From assembly GCA_963795195.1 (NCBI GenBank), contig CAWCGU010000006.1, positions 1,922,001 to 1,986,000 on the forward strand: 64,000 nucleotides of DNA, in the 5' to 3' direction. This document shows positions 46,001 through 55,206 of this stretch, piece after piece (within the stretch, counting starts at the first letter, position 1; each line of letters starts with the position of its first letter). The translations under genes were made by a program, and so were the position numbers. Under the pieces are notes generated by a model, which had not been told where the DNA came from, ran no database searches, and saw only the letters and a list, made by a program, of their open reading frames with translations. The stretch is from CAWCGU01 sp963795195. Lineage in GTDB: Bacteria > Actinomycetota > Thermoleophilia > Solirubrobacterales > 70-9.

Positions 46001-46769
46001 ACGGGAGTTGCAGATCGCGGGACGCAGGTTCGGGTCGAGGCTGATCGCCGGAAGTGGCGGCTTCCGCTCGCTCGACGACATGGAGAAGGCGCTGATCGCA
46101 TCGGGCACCGAAATGGTGACGATCGCGTTGCGGCGGGTCGACGCGTTGGCGGAGGGCTCGGTGCTGGACCTCGTCGAGCGACTGAGCCTCTTCTGCCTGC
46201 CGAACACGGCGGGTTGCTACACGGCCCGCGACGCCGTTCGCACGGCCCAGCTGGCCCGCGAGGCCTTCGAGACCGACTGGATCAAGCTCGAGGTGATCGG
46301 CGACGACAGGACGCTGCTTCCGGATGCCGTCGAGTTGGTCAGTGCGGCGGAGATCCTGGTCGACGACGGCTTCACCGTTCTGCCGTACAGCAACGACGAC
46401 CCGATCCTCGCCAAGCGTCTCGAGGCGGTGGGCTGCGCGGCCGTGATGCCGCTGGGCTCGCCGATCGGGTCGGGGATGGGAATCCGCAACCCGTACAACA
46501 TCTCGATCATCGTCGAACGCGCCGAGGTGCCGGTGGTGCTGGACGCGGGAATCGGCACCGCGTCGGATGCGGCCCTGGCGATGGAGCTGGGCTGCGATGC
46601 CGTGCTTCTGGCGAGCGCTATCTCGCGCGCGAAGGACCCGGTGGCGATGGCGCTGGCGATGCGAAAGGGGGTCGAGGCTGGGTTCGAGGCGCGCGCAGCG
46701 GGAAGGATCCCGAGGAAACTGCATGCGCAAGCTTCAACCCCGACCGAACGGATGCCCGAGCTTGGCTAG
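45993..46769 (+). CDS. thiG: Thiazole synthase
   Basis: 258 residues, from a GTG at 45993. The TIM barrel has RLIAGSGGFRSLDDMEKALI, the Schiff-base lysine in TDWIKLEVIGDDRTLLPD, VLPYSNDDPILAKRLEAVGC, AVMPLGSPIGSGMGIRNPYN and DAGIGTASDAALAMELGCDA, which are family hallmarks. It forms the thiazole phosphate carboxylate from deoxyxylulose 5-phosphate, dehydroglycine and ThiS thiocarboxylate. Last gene of the riboswitch operon. Confidence 0.95.
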   Translation: MAERELQIAGRRFGSRLIAGSGGFRSLDDMEKALIASGTEMVTIALRRVDALAEGSVLDLVERLSLFCLPNTAGCYTARDAVRTAQLAREAFETDWIKLEVIGDDRTLLPDAVELVSAAEILVDDGFTVLPYSNDDPILAKRLEAVGCAAVMPLGSPIGSGMGIRNPYNISIIVERAEVPVVLDAGIGTASDAALAMELGCDAVLLASAISRAKDPVAMALAMRKGVEAGFEARAAGRIPRKLHAQASTPTERMPELG

Positions 46770-46895
46770 CGGGAGACCCACTGAGTCGCTGATTTTGCTG
46801 TGAGATGGAGGTTCCGCTGTCCTATCGATATGGTGCCCGCGTGAGCGCGGTGCAGATTTGTTCGATGTCAAGGCGAAGCGCGATCCATTAGTCAA

Positions 46896-47270
46896 GTGGC
46901 TGAGCGATTGATCATCCAGGGCTCCGTCGGGCGAGCGATCTATGGCGTCATCGCACTCTGCTTCCCGAAGCTGTTCGAGCAGGGGCCGGGAGCAATCCGG
47001 TTTGGCCCGGACGCCCGCTACATGAACAGACTTTTCGGCGCGAGGGACATCCTGCTTGCGCTGATCTCGATCTTCTCGGTGCAGCGCGGCAACGTGCGCG
47101 AGGCGCTGGCGATCAACATGATCGCCGAGGCGAGCGACACGGTCGCCGTGGTCACGGAGATCGCGGATCGCGGCGGCGTCGACAAGGTCACGGCCGGTGG
47201 CGTGCTCTTCAACGTCGCCGGATTTGCCAACTGGATTCGCGCCGCAAAGGCGCTCCGCTCAGGCAGCTGA
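46896..47270 (+). CDS. Small membrane protein, DUF4267-like
   Basis: 124 residues from a GTG at 46896. Two or three weakly hydrophobic helices (SVGRAIYGVIALCFPKLFEQ, ARDILLALISIFSVQRGNVR, AGGVLFNVAGFANWIRAAKA) and an Arg-Tyr-Met-Asn-Arg-Leu-Phe-Gly-Ala-Arg-Asp stretch are seen. That pattern recalls small actinobacterial membrane proteins of the DUF4267 type. Function unknown. Convergent with the SRPBCC gene, with 4 bases between stops. Confidence 0.6.
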   Translation: MAERLIIQGSVGRAIYGVIALCFPKLFEQGPGAIRFGPDARYMNRLFGARDILLALISIFSVQRGNVREALAINMIAEASDTVAVVTEIADRGGVDKVTAGGVLFNVAGFANWIRAAKALRSGS

Positions 47271-47274
47271 GGCG

Positions 47275-47712
47275 TCAGACCGCCGGCGCCGATGCCGTGC
47301 GCGCGATGCGCTCGAGCGCGTGCTTGAGCGCGCCGCCGGCAAGCATCGCCTCGGCGGCGGAGCTGGCGAGTCGTCCGCGGATGCCGCGCCCTGTGACAGA
47401 AACGAACGCGAGCAGCTCGGTGCCGTCGCGGCCCTCGCGCGCTTCGTAGCGAGCGTTCACCTCGAACGGCCCGGAGGCCGTCAGCTCGAAGGCGCGGCGG
47501 CTTGCTTCGAGGATCGAGAGGTCGAAGCAGACGCGCTGTCCGGCGACCCGGCCGCCGACCTCCAGCTGCGTTCCGGTCTCCAGTCGGGCAACGTCATCAT
47601 CGACCTCAAAGTCGACGGGCGACCACAGGGCGCAGATCTCGGGATCGGTGAGCAGGTCGATGACTGCGGAGGGACGAGCGTTGATCTCTGCACGAGCCCG
47701 GAAAATCTTCAT
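47275..47712 (-). CDS. SRPBCC (polyketide-cyclase/START-like) protein
   Basis: 145 residues: strand MKIFRARAEINARPSAVIDL then helix with LLTDPEICALWSPVDFEVDD, strands ARLETGTQLEVGGRVAGQRV, RAFELTASGPFEVNARYEA, TELLAFVSVTGRGIRG, and a C-terminal long helix AMLAGGALKHALERIARTA. This helix-grip order is typical of the family, which binds lipids or polyketides in a cavity. Substrate unknown; no catalytic residues recognised. Confidence 0.75.
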   Translation of the reverse strand: MKIFRARAEINARPSAVIDLLTDPEICALWSPVDFEVDDDVARLETGTQLEVGGRVAGQRVCFDLSILEASRRAFELTASGPFEVNARYEAREGRDGTELLAFVSVTGRGIRGRLASSAAEAMLAGGALKHALERIARTASAPAV

Positions 47713-47759
47713 GCGTGCTTCGTCGTGTCGCGCCGCAATTCGTTACGGGGCTGCCGGGG

Positions 47760-48722
47760 TCAGGCGCGCTGGCGCAAAGCCAGCCCGGTGATGATCTCCC
47801 GGACGATCCGGTCGGCGGCTAGAGCGGTGATGTCGGCTGAGCCCACGGCCGTCGGAATCACCTCCACGACTTCAGCGCCAACCAGGCCGGCTTCGGATGC
47901 CAGCTCACGACAGGCCCAAAGCAGGTCGGCGCTGGTCATCCCCCCGGGCTCGGGGGTGCCGGTGCCGGGCGCGAAGGCGGGATCGAGGACGTCGATGTCA
48001 ACCGAGAGAAAGGCAGGGCCGTCGCCGACGACGCGGCAGGCGCGGCCCACGACTTCGCGGATCCCGAGATCGCGGATGTCGTGCATGAAGATGCTGGTGA
48101 TGCCGCGCTCGCGCTGCCAGCCGAACTCCTCCTCGCCGGGCCAGTAGCCGCGCAGGCCGATCTGGACGTAGCGGGCCGGGTCGACATGACCGGCCTCGAC
48201 CAGCCGGTACATGGGTGTGCCGTGGGAGACCTCGACACCGAACACCTCGGCGCCGGTGTCCGTGTGGGTGTCGAAGTGGATCAGGCCGACGGGGCCGTGC
48301 TTGGCAGCGCAGGCGCGGATGTCGGGCTCCGCGATCGAGTGGTCGCCGCCGAGGACGATCGGGATGGCGCCGGCGTTCAGCACCTCGGCGACGGTGCGCT
48401 CGATGGCCTCGTGGCTGCGAGCTGGGTCGGCGGGCAGGACGGGGGCGTCGCCAAAATCGATCACGCTCAGTTCGGCGACGCCGTCGATGCCGGCTTCGAG
48501 GTGGGGGCCGGGCGGGCAGCTGGCGCCGCGGATTGCGCGCGGGGCGAATCGCGTTCCCGGGCGGTCGGAGACGAGGTCGTCTGTGGGAGCACCGACGATC
48601 GCGACGTCGGCTCCCGCGAGCTCGGCGGGATCTTCGGTGTAGGGGACGCCGGAGAAAGTCAGCAGCCCGGCGAAGTCAGGCTTCTCGCCGTACTCGCGCC
48701 AGCGCTCGAGGGGGTCGATCAC
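47760..48722 (-). CDS. speB: Agmatinase-family ureohydrolase
   Basis: 320 residues with the canonical two-manganese site: IVLGGDHSIAEPD, LIHFDTHTDTGAEVFG, FLSVDIDVLDPAFAPGTGTP followed by EPGGMTSADL. SHGTPMYRLVEAGHVDPARY matches agmatinase/guanidinobutyrase. It hydrolyses agmatine or another guanidino compound to amine and urea. More canonical than the paralogue at 17727 and only moderately similar to it. The symbol is tentative. Confidence 0.85.
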   Translation of the reverse strand: MIDPLERWREYGEKPDFAGLLTFSGVPYTEDPAELAGADVAIVGAPTDDLVSDRPGTRFAPRAIRGASCPPGPHLEAGIDGVAELSVIDFGDAPVLPADPARSHEAIERTVAEVLNAGAIPIVLGGDHSIAEPDIRACAAKHGPVGLIHFDTHTDTGAEVFGVEVSHGTPMYRLVEAGHVDPARYVQIGLRGYWPGEEEFGWQRERGITSIFMHDIRDLGIREVVGRACRVVGDGPAFLSVDIDVLDPAFAPGTGTPEPGGMTSADLLWACRELASEAGLVGAEVVEVIPTAVGSADITALAADRIVREIITGLALRQRA

Positions 48723-48796
48723 AATTCGATGGTAGAGCGCGGATGCAGTGCGGCGCGGCGGGGAGAGGGCGGCGGCTCCATTTGCCGCCGGCGCGC

Positions 48797-49255
48797 TCAG
48801 CGCCCTAGATTGCTGAGCAGCTTGCGGCCGTTGAGGGGCAGCTCGGCGATCAGGTCGCGCACGTTGGCGAGGCCGGCGCGGAGTTCGGCGTCGCCGTATT
48901 CGGTGGGCAGCATCGAGTCTTGAAGCGAGGCGACCGTGTGATCGGCCTGCGAGGCCGCCTCGAGTCCGTTCTCGATCAGTCGCTTGGCGCCCTGGGAGGC
49001 GAGCCCGGCGGATTGCTCGTCGAAGGCCCGGCGAGCCAGGCCGGTGCGAGAGGCGAACTCGGAATGAGTCCGCTTGGCCTTTCCGTAGGCGCGCTGGACT
49101 GGTCTGAAGAGCTCATCCTCGAGCCGGTCCTGGGTCATCACGTCGAGCTGTTCGTAGGCCTCGGTCAGGCAGGCGAGCGCCAAGCCAAGCTCGTCGGCCG
49201 CGTCCGCAAGCCGCGCCAGCAGGTCCCCCCGCGCTTCCCTGTTGGTTACGGCCAC
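48797..49255 (-). CDS. Helical protein of unknown function
   Basis: 152 residues from a GTG at 49255, almost all predicted helix: REARGDLLARLADAADELGL, ALACLTEAYEQLDVMTQDRL, QRAYGKAKRTHSEFASRTGL, RRAFDEQSAGLASQGAKRLI, AELRAGLANVRDLIAELPLN. No membrane segment and one cysteine. The heptad-like spacing suggests a helical bundle or coiled coil. I recognise no family. Divergent from the SDR gene. Confidence 0.65.
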   Translation of the reverse strand: MAVTNREARGDLLARLADAADELGLALACLTEAYEQLDVMTQDRLEDELFRPVQRAYGKAKRTHSEFASRTGLARRAFDEQSAGLASQGAKRLIENGLEAASQADHTVASLQDSMLPTEYGDAELRAGLANVRDLIAELPLNGRKLLSNLGR

Positions 49256-49376
49256 GGCATGAATCTACTGTCCGGCGATTTCGAACCGGCGATGCTGTGA
49301 AGTTGATGGGACGACTATCGAATCCCCTGAGCAATTGCGCGCGGAACCGTGGCGCCCGCGTACGCTCACGCATGGG

Positions 49377-50828
49377 ATGCACCGCAACGGCGACAGCCCC
49401 TTCGGTCCAGGCATCGACCCGGAGCAACTCGCGGTTGCTCTTGAGGTCCTGGAGCGGGTCGAGGCCCTGCACGTGGACCACCCGGATGCGGTGGCCGTCC
49501 GTCGCGCCACGGGCCGCATCTTCAAGACGCTGAAGGAGCGGCGCCGAGCCTCGCGAAAGTCCGCCATTCAGGCCAATGATCGGGGCGTCCTGGCCGCCAC
49601 CGCCACCGCCGCTCCCGGCCGGATCGACGATGAAACTCGTGGAATCCCGATCTCCGGCGAGGCCGCCGGGGCAAGGGCGGGAATCCTCCTCAAGGCACGC
49701 CCCTGCTACGTCTGCAAGGCGAAGTACACCGCCGTGGACGCCTTCTACCACCAGCTCTGCCCACGCTGCGCAGGCGATCACCACGAGCGGCGCGAAGCCA
49801 GCGCCGACCTCGCCGGCAGGCGGGCTCTGCTCACGGGCGGCCGCGCGAAGATCGGCATGTACATCGCGCTGCGATTGCTGCGCGACGGGGCGCACACGAC
49901 GATCACGACGCGCTTCCCGAACGATGCCGCGCGCCGCTTCTCCCAGATGCCCGACTCCGAGGACTGGATGCACCGACTGCACGTCTGCGGCATCGACCTA
50001 CGCGACCCGGCACAGGTGGTCGAGCTGGCGGACTCCGTCGCCCGGCAGGGTCCGCTCGACATCTTGATCAACAACGCCGCCCAGACCGTGCGCCGATCGC
50101 CCGATGCCTACTCGGCCCTCTTCAGCGCGGAATCGGCACCGCTACCGGCCGGCCCGCTGCCTGAGACCACCAGCTTCGGGCTCACCCGCGAAGTACACCC
50201 CGCTCTGCTGGCAGGCGCTCTCGATGAGAGCGAGCTCAGCGGAGAGAACGGCGGCGCCGCCGTCGCAGCCGCGGCGCTCACCGCCCAGGCCCTCACCGCG
50301 CGCTCACAGGACATCGACGCAGGCGGGCTGCTCCCCGACGTAACCGACATCAACAGCTGGACGCGGGCCGTCGAGGAGGTGCACCCGATCGAGGTGCTCG
50401 AGGTTCAGCTCTGCAATGTCACAGCGCCGTTCATTCTCGTGAGCAGGTTGCGGGGCGCGCTCAAGGCAGCCGGCGCTCGCCGCAAGTACGTCGTCAACGT
50501 CTCGGCGATGGAGGGCTCGTTCGGCCGCGGCTACAAGGGCCCGGGGCACCCGCACACCAACATGGCCAAGGCCGCCCTGAACATGCTCACCCGCACCAGC
50601 GCGAAGGACTTCTTCGCCGACGCGATCCTGATGACCAGCGTCGACACCGGCTGGATCACCGATGAGCGACCGCACAACACCAAGGCCCGGCTCGCCGCCG
50701 AGGGCTTTCACGCCCCGCTCGACCTGATCGACGGTGCCGCGCGCGTCTACGACCCGATCATCCAGGGCGAGGCCGGTATCGACCTCTACGGCTGCTTCTT
50801 GAAGGACTTCGAGCCGACGACCTGGTGA
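49377..50828 (+). CDS. SDR-family oxidoreductase with N-terminal zinc ribbon
   Basis: About 483 residues from the ATG at 49377. The N-terminal 150 residues end in a zinc-ribbon-like Cys-x2-Cys ... Cys-x2-Cys (CYVCKAKYTAVDAFYHQLCP). The rest is a Rossmann SDR domain: RALLTGGRAKIGMYIALRLL, DILINNAAQTVRR, KYVVNVSAMEGSFGRGYKG, HPHTNMAKAALNMLTRTSAK. The active-site lysine is present, but the residue four before it, tyrosine in ordinary SDRs, is threonine. I recall this His-Pro-His-Thr-Asn-Met-Ala-Lys form from a distinct subfamily. A roughly 80-residue insertion separates the Asn-Asn-Ala-Ala and Ser motifs. Substrate unknown. Confidence 0.8.
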   Translation: MHRNGDSPFGPGIDPEQLAVALEVLERVEALHVDHPDAVAVRRATGRIFKTLKERRRASRKSAIQANDRGVLAATATAAPGRIDDETRGIPISGEAAGARAGILLKARPCYVCKAKYTAVDAFYHQLCPRCAGDHHERREASADLAGRRALLTGGRAKIGMYIALRLLRDGAHTTITTRFPNDAARRFSQMPDSEDWMHRLHVCGIDLRDPAQVVELADSVARQGPLDILINNAAQTVRRSPDAYSALFSAESAPLPAGPLPETTSFGLTREVHPALLAGALDESELSGENGGAAVAAAALTAQALTARSQDIDAGGLLPDVTDINSWTRAVEEVHPIEVLEVQLCNVTAPFILVSRLRGALKAAGARRKYVVNVSAMEGSFGRGYKGPGHPHTNMAKAALNMLTRTSAKDFFADAILMTSVDTGWITDERPHNTKARLAAEGFHAPLDLIDGAARVYDPIIQGEAGIDLYGCFLKDFEPTTW

Positions 50829-50924
50829 AGCTGAGGCGAACCCGGAGCGAGTTCGTCGTCGCCCGTCCTCCCTGTTGGCAACGACCGCGGCGAGAACTCA
50901 CCGGGCTTTCGCCAGAATGTCGGG

Positions 50925-50998
50925 GCCCCTGTAGCTCAGTTGGCTAGAGCAGCGGATTTTTACTCCGAAGGCCGAGAGTTCGAGTCTCTCCGGGGGCA
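50925..50998 (+). tRNA. tRNA-Lys (anticodon TTT)
   Basis: A 74-base cloverleaf: acceptor GCCCCTG and CGGGGGC with discriminator A, D-arm GCTC-GAGC, anticodon loop TTTTTAC (TTT), T-arm GAGAG-TTCGAGT-CTCTC. The first anticodon-stem pair is a G-A mismatch. A truncated gene abuts its 3' end. Confidence 0.93.
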
Positions 50999-51286
50999 TC
51001 AGCTGTCTCACGAAAGCATTCCCGGCACCACCACTGGTGGCCGTCGCGATAACGGTTGAAGCTGGAAAGCGGCAGCCGCTGTGAGCACTTCGCGCATCGC
51101 CGCAGCTCCTCAAGCGGTTCTGTGACGTACTCGGGAGTGGGAGCGGGCGCTACCGGCAACTCGACGTCCCGCACCCAAACGCTGGCGGATGAGAGTGATA
51201 CCTCCAGCTCCACGGCGATCTTCCGCCAGTGACCAACCAAGTGCCTTCAGCCGTCGCGCCTCTGCCTGTTCCCTGAGCTTCGTCAT
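50999..51286 (-). pseudogene. Truncated helix-turn-helix/zinc-ribbon gene at tRNA-Lys
   Basis: The ATG at 51286 gives MTKLREQAEARRLKALGWS. After a frame change near 51225 it reads RKIAVELEVSLSSASVWVRD, a small helix-turn-helix seen at the N terminus of actinobacterial HNH-endonuclease-like proteins, then RRCAKCSQRLPLSSFNRYRD and HQWWCRECFRE, a Cys-x2-Cys ... Cys-x2-Cys zinc ribbon. Coding stops making sense at Glu-Thr-Ala, exactly where the frame runs into the 3' end of tRNA-Lys on the other strand. The gene is therefore cut off, and its C terminus is missing. This is the kind of scar left by integration at, or deletion next to, a tRNA 3' end. Confidence 0.65.
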
Positions 51287-51344
51287 CCCCGCGTCTACGA
51301 ACGTATGTTCGCATATGCGTCAGACGGATTGAGCAAGGAGAAGT

Positions 51345-52926
51345 CTAGTGCCGGAAGTGCCGCCGGCCCGTGAACACCATCGCCGCATCCGCTTCGTCGC
51401 AGGCGGCGATCACTTCGGGGTCTCGCTTCGAGCCCCCGGGCTGGATCAGGGCCGTGGCGCCGGCGTCGATCGCGCTCTGGGGGCCGTCGGGGAAGGGGAA
51501 GAAGGCGTCTGAGGCGCAGGAGCTGCCGGTCAGGAACGCAGCCGCGTCGTCACCGCGGGCGTCGTGGGCCTTTTCGATCGCGATCCGGACCGAGTCGACC
51601 CGGCTCATCTGGCCGGCGCCGATCCCGACGGTGCCGCCGTCCTTGGCCAGCACGATCGCGTTCGAACGTACGTGGCGGCAGACCTTCCAGGCGAACAGCA
51701 GGTCGGTCCATTGCTGCTCGCCCGGCTCGGCTCTCGGTCACGACCTCCATGCCGTCGCGCTGGTCGATCTCGCGGTCCGGTTCCTGCACCAGCAGGCCGC
51801 CGCGCACTCGCTTGATGTCGCGCTCGCGCGGCGTCGTTGAACGCTTCTCCTCGTCGACGAGGATGCGAATCGCCTCCTTCTGCGCAAGCACGTCGAAGGC
51901 ACCGTCGTCGTAGCCGGGCGCGATCAGCACCTCGACGAACATCTCGTGCAGCCGCTCGGCGATCGCGTTGGAGACCGGGCGGTTGAGCGCGATCACCCCG
52001 CCGAACGCCGACTGTGGGTCGCACGCCAGCGCTTTCTCGTAGGCCGTCTCGGCCGACTCGGCGATCGCGGCTCCGCAGGGGTTGTTGTGCTTGACGATCA
52101 CGCAGGCAGGCTCCTCGAACTCTTCGAGGAGTCGCCGCGCCGAGTCGAGGTCGAGCACGTTGTTGAAGGACAAATCCCGCCCGTGGCGCTGGCTGACCTT
52201 GGAGAGCACGTGCGTGCGCGCCCCGGTCTCCGTGTAGAGGGCCGCCTTCTGGTGTGGGTTCTCGCCGTAGGCGAGGTCGAGGAACTTCTCGTAGGCCGGA
52301 ACCCAGTGGCTCGGCCAGGTCTCATACCGCCCCGCGAACCAGCGGCTGATCGCCGCGTCGTAGCCGGCAGTGAAGGCGAACGCCTCATTGGCCAGCCAGT
52401 GCCTCGTCTCCAGCGAGATCTCCGCACTCGATTCCTGAAGCTCCGCCATCACCGCGTCGTAGCTCTCCGGCAGCACGATTACGGCCACCGACTTGTGGTT
52501 CTTCGCGGCCGCTCTGATCATCGTCGGCCCGCCGATGTCGATGTTTTCGAGCGCCTCGCCGTCGCTGACGTCGTGCCGAGCCACCGTGCGCTCGAACGGG
52601 TAGAGGTTCACGCAGACGAGGTCGATCGGCGCGATCCCCTCGCGCTCGAGCGTCGCCATGTGCTCTGGGTCATCGCGCTTGGCCAGCAGCGCGGCGTGCA
52701 GGCGCGGGTGCAGGGTCTTGACGCGCCCCCCGAGGATCTCCTCCTGCCCTGTGAACTCAGCCACGTCCGTCACGTCCAGGCCCGCCTCGCGCAGCGCCGT
52801 CGCCGTGCCGCCGGTCGAGAGCACCTCCACCCCGAGCGCTGCGAGACCCCGGGCGAAGTCCGTCACCCCGGTCTTGTCGGAGACCGAGATCAGCGCGCGC
52901 TTGATCGGAAGGGAGCCTGTGGCCAT
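51345..52926 (-). CDS. purH: Bifunctional AICAR transformylase/IMP cyclohydrolase, frameshifted
   Basis: Catalyses the last two steps of IMP synthesis. The N-terminal cyclohydrolase domain has RALISVSDKTGVTDFARGLA, VLSTGGTATALREAGLDV, GGRVKTLHPRLHAALLA and ENIDIGGPTMIRAAAKNHKS. The transformylase domain has YGENPHQKAALY, CVIVKHNNPCGAAIAESAET and SDAFFPFPDGPQSAIDAGA with the conserved Lys-His and folate-site residues. One frame change near 51722 (Arg-Ala-Gly, then EQQWTDLLFAWKVCRHVRSN) must be bridged. Repaired length is about 526 residues, normal. It follows purN by 64 bases. Confidence 0.92.
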
Positions 52927-52990
52927 CAGAAGAAGATGATCGCGCTTCGCCTTGACATCGAATGGATCTGCTCCGCGCTCAAGCGCGAGT

Positions 52991-53611
52991 CTAATCCTCG
53001 CCGGAGATCAGCACGATCGGCGAATCCGCACCTTCCAGGGTTACCCGTCCCTGCGCGATCAGCCGGATCGCCTGCGGCAGCAGCACGTGCTCGACGGTGT
53101 GGATCGCCTCCTCGAGGCGATCGCGATCGCGATCCGGTGGAACCGCGACCGCCTCCTGGAGGAGGATCGGCCCCGAGTCGACTCCCTCGTCGACGAAATG
53201 CACCGTCACCCCGGTCACCTGGACCCCGTGATCGAGCGCCTGCCCGATCGCGTCGAGTCCGGGAAACGAGGGAAGCAGCGCCGGATGGACGTTGACGATC
53301 CGGTTGGCGAACCGCCGCACGAACTCCGCGGAAAGCAGCTGCATGTACCCCGCCAGGACCAGTAGCTCTACGCCGAGCCCGTCGGCCCAGTCCGCCATCG
53401 CCTCGTCGCGGGCCGTGCGGTCCTCGAAATCCGCACCCGGGAAGGCGGCGGTCACGATCCCGGCCGCCTCAGCGCGTTCGAGCGCCCGCGCTTCGGGCTT
53501 GTCCGAGGCGACGCCCGCGATCTCGATCCCGTCGCGGCCGTGCAGCCCGTCGATGATCGCCTGCAGGTTCGTTCCCGACCCCGAAGCGAGGACGGCGAGC
53601 TTGAAGCTCAA
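52991..53611 (-). CDS. purN: Phosphoribosylglycinamide formyltransferase
   Basis: Folate-dependent formylation of GAR. About 206 residues with LAVLASGSGTNLQAIIDG, VVSD-like ASDKPEARALERAE, LLVLAGYMQLLSAEFVRRF, NRIVNVHPALLPSFPGLDAI (catalytic Asn and His) and VTVHFVDEGVDSGPILLQEA with the catalytic Asp. No ATG is available at the right place: a TTG at 53611 gives the usual length. The longer reading begins inside purF, which stops at 53649. Confidence 0.9.
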   Translation of the reverse strand: MSFKLAVLASGSGTNLQAIIDGLHGRDGIEIAGVASDKPEARALERAEAAGIVTAAFPGADFEDRTARDEAMADWADGLGVELLVLAGYMQLLSAEFVRRFANRIVNVHPALLPSFPGLDAIGQALDHGVQVTGVTVHFVDEGVDSGPILLQEAVAVPPDRDRDRLEEAIHTVEHVLLPQAIRLIAQGRVTLEGADSPIVLISGED

Positions 53612-53648
53612 CTGGCGCGGGAGCTTGACTTGACCGAGGAGCGGCGGC

Positions 53649-55079
53649 TCATCTCGCCGGCACCACCGCGATCTCCTCGAGCGCGAACTTCCCGCTTTCA
53701 CTCTTGCGGAGCGGGTACTCGCCGGTGAAGCAGGCGTCGCAGTGCGCCTCCCGCGGCGTGCCGACCGCTTCGTAGACGCCCTCGAGTGACAGGTAGGCGA
53801 GCGAATCCGCTCCCAGCTCGTCGGCGATCTCCTTGACGCTGCGGTTGTGGGCGATCATCTCCTCGCTGGTCGACATGTCCACCCCGTAGTGGCACGGGTA
53901 GCGGATCGGCGGCGCCGAGATCCGCAGATGCACCTCGCGCGCACCGGCGTCGCGCAGCATGCCGATTATCTGCCGCGTTGTGTTGCCGCGCACGATCGAG
54001 TCGTCGACCACGACCACGCGCTTGCCCGAGACGATCTCCGGCAGCGGGTTGAACTTCATCCGCAACCCGTGTTTGCGCAGCTCCTGTCCGGGCTGGATGA
54101 AGGTCCTGGCCACGTAGCGGTTCTTGATCAACCCGTCGTCCTTTGGAAGCCCGCTCGCGCGGGCGAAGCCGTTCGCCGCGGGATTGCCCGAGTCCGGCAC
54201 CGAGATCACCAAATCGGCGTCGACCGGCGCCTCGCGGGCGAGGATCTCGCCCATCTTGCCGCGCACCTCCTGCAGCACCTTGCCCTCCAGGCGCGAGTCA
54301 GGCCGCGAGAAGTAGATGTGCTCGAAGACGCAGTGGGCCTTTCGCTCAGACGGCACCACCTGACGGCTCTCCAGTCCATCCTCGGTCAGCGTGATCATCT
54401 CTCCCGGGCTGACCTCGCGCAGCAGCGTGGCGCCGATGATGTCGAAGGCGCAGCTCTCAGACGCGACCACGTAACGGTCGTCGAGCTTGCCGATCGAAAG
54501 TGGCCTGACCCCGTGCGGATCGCGGAAGGCGACGACGGCCCGCTTCGTCATGACCACCGTCGAGTAGGCACCGCGCAGCCTCGGCATCACCGCGGCGACC
54601 GCGTTCTCGATCGGCCGCGCCTCCTCAATCGAGAGCATCGCGGCCATGATCTCCGAGTCGGACGTGCCCCGGAACGAGACACCCTGTTCGCGCAGTTCGT
54701 TGAAGAGCTCGACCGCGTTGGTGAGGTTGCCGTTGTGAGCAAGCGAGACCTCGCGGCCGTCGTTTCGCCAGACAGGCTGAGTGTTCTCCCAGGCTCCGCC
54801 GCCAGTCGTCGAGTAGCGCACGTGCCCAATCGCCATGTCGCCCTCGAGCGCACGCAGCTTCTCCTCGTCGAAGACCTGGGAGACCAGGCCGAGCTCGCGC
54901 AGGACGGTGATGTGACCGCCCTCGCAGGTGGCGATCCCGGCCGATTCCTGGCCGCGGTGCTGGAGCGCGAAAAGCGCGAAGTAGGCCAGCCGGGCAACGT
55001 CGTGGCCGGGCGCGAACACGCCGAAAACCCCGCATTCATCGCGAGGTCCATCGCGGTCCATGACAAGCCGCTGGCTCAT
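53649..55079 (-). CDS. purF: Amidophosphoribosyltransferase
   Basis: First committed step of purine synthesis. 476 residues. A short propeptide (MSQRLVMDRDGPRDE) precedes the catalytic CGVFGVFAPGHDVARL cysteine. The glutaminase domain has LQHRGQESAGIATCEGGHI, IGHVRYSTTGGGAWENTQPV and LAHNGNLTNAVELFNELREQ. The transferase domain has VVVVDDSIVRGNTTRQIIGM (PRPP loop). Cysteines suited to an iron-sulfur cluster are present (RKAHCVFEHIY, IRYPCHYGVDM, HCDACFTGEYP), as in the Bacillus-type enzyme. In a row with purN and purH. Confidence 0.95.
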   Translation of the reverse strand: MSQRLVMDRDGPRDECGVFGVFAPGHDVARLAYFALFALQHRGQESAGIATCEGGHITVLRELGLVSQVFDEEKLRALEGDMAIGHVRYSTTGGGAWENTQPVWRNDGREVSLAHNGNLTNAVELFNELREQGVSFRGTSDSEIMAAMLSIEEARPIENAVAAVMPRLRGAYSTVVMTKRAVVAFRDPHGVRPLSIGKLDDRYVVASESCAFDIIGATLLREVSPGEMITLTEDGLESRQVVPSERKAHCVFEHIYFSRPDSRLEGKVLQEVRGKMGEILAREAPVDADLVISVPDSGNPAANGFARASGLPKDDGLIKNRYVARTFIQPGQELRKHGLRMKFNPLPEIVSGKRVVVVDDSIVRGNTTRQIIGMLRDAGAREVHLRISAPPIRYPCHYGVDMSTSEEMIAHNRSVKEIADELGADSLAYLSLEGVYEAVGTPREAHCDACFTGEYPLRKSESGKFALEEIAVVPAR

Positions 55080-55206
55080 TCCAAAAGGGTCTGGCTGCCT
55101 CAGAGTGGTGCGCCGGGATGCGACGTGCAGGTAAGGCTCGCCTGCAGAGCAAGGCTAGCAGCGCAGCCGGATCCGCCCGCCTCGCCTGTGAGCGCAAACT
55201 GCGGGC

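Noticed and set aside
51286..51344. Promoter or small gene between the truncated gene and purH
   Set aside because: Only about 60 bases, no convincing -10 and -35 pair or coding signal.
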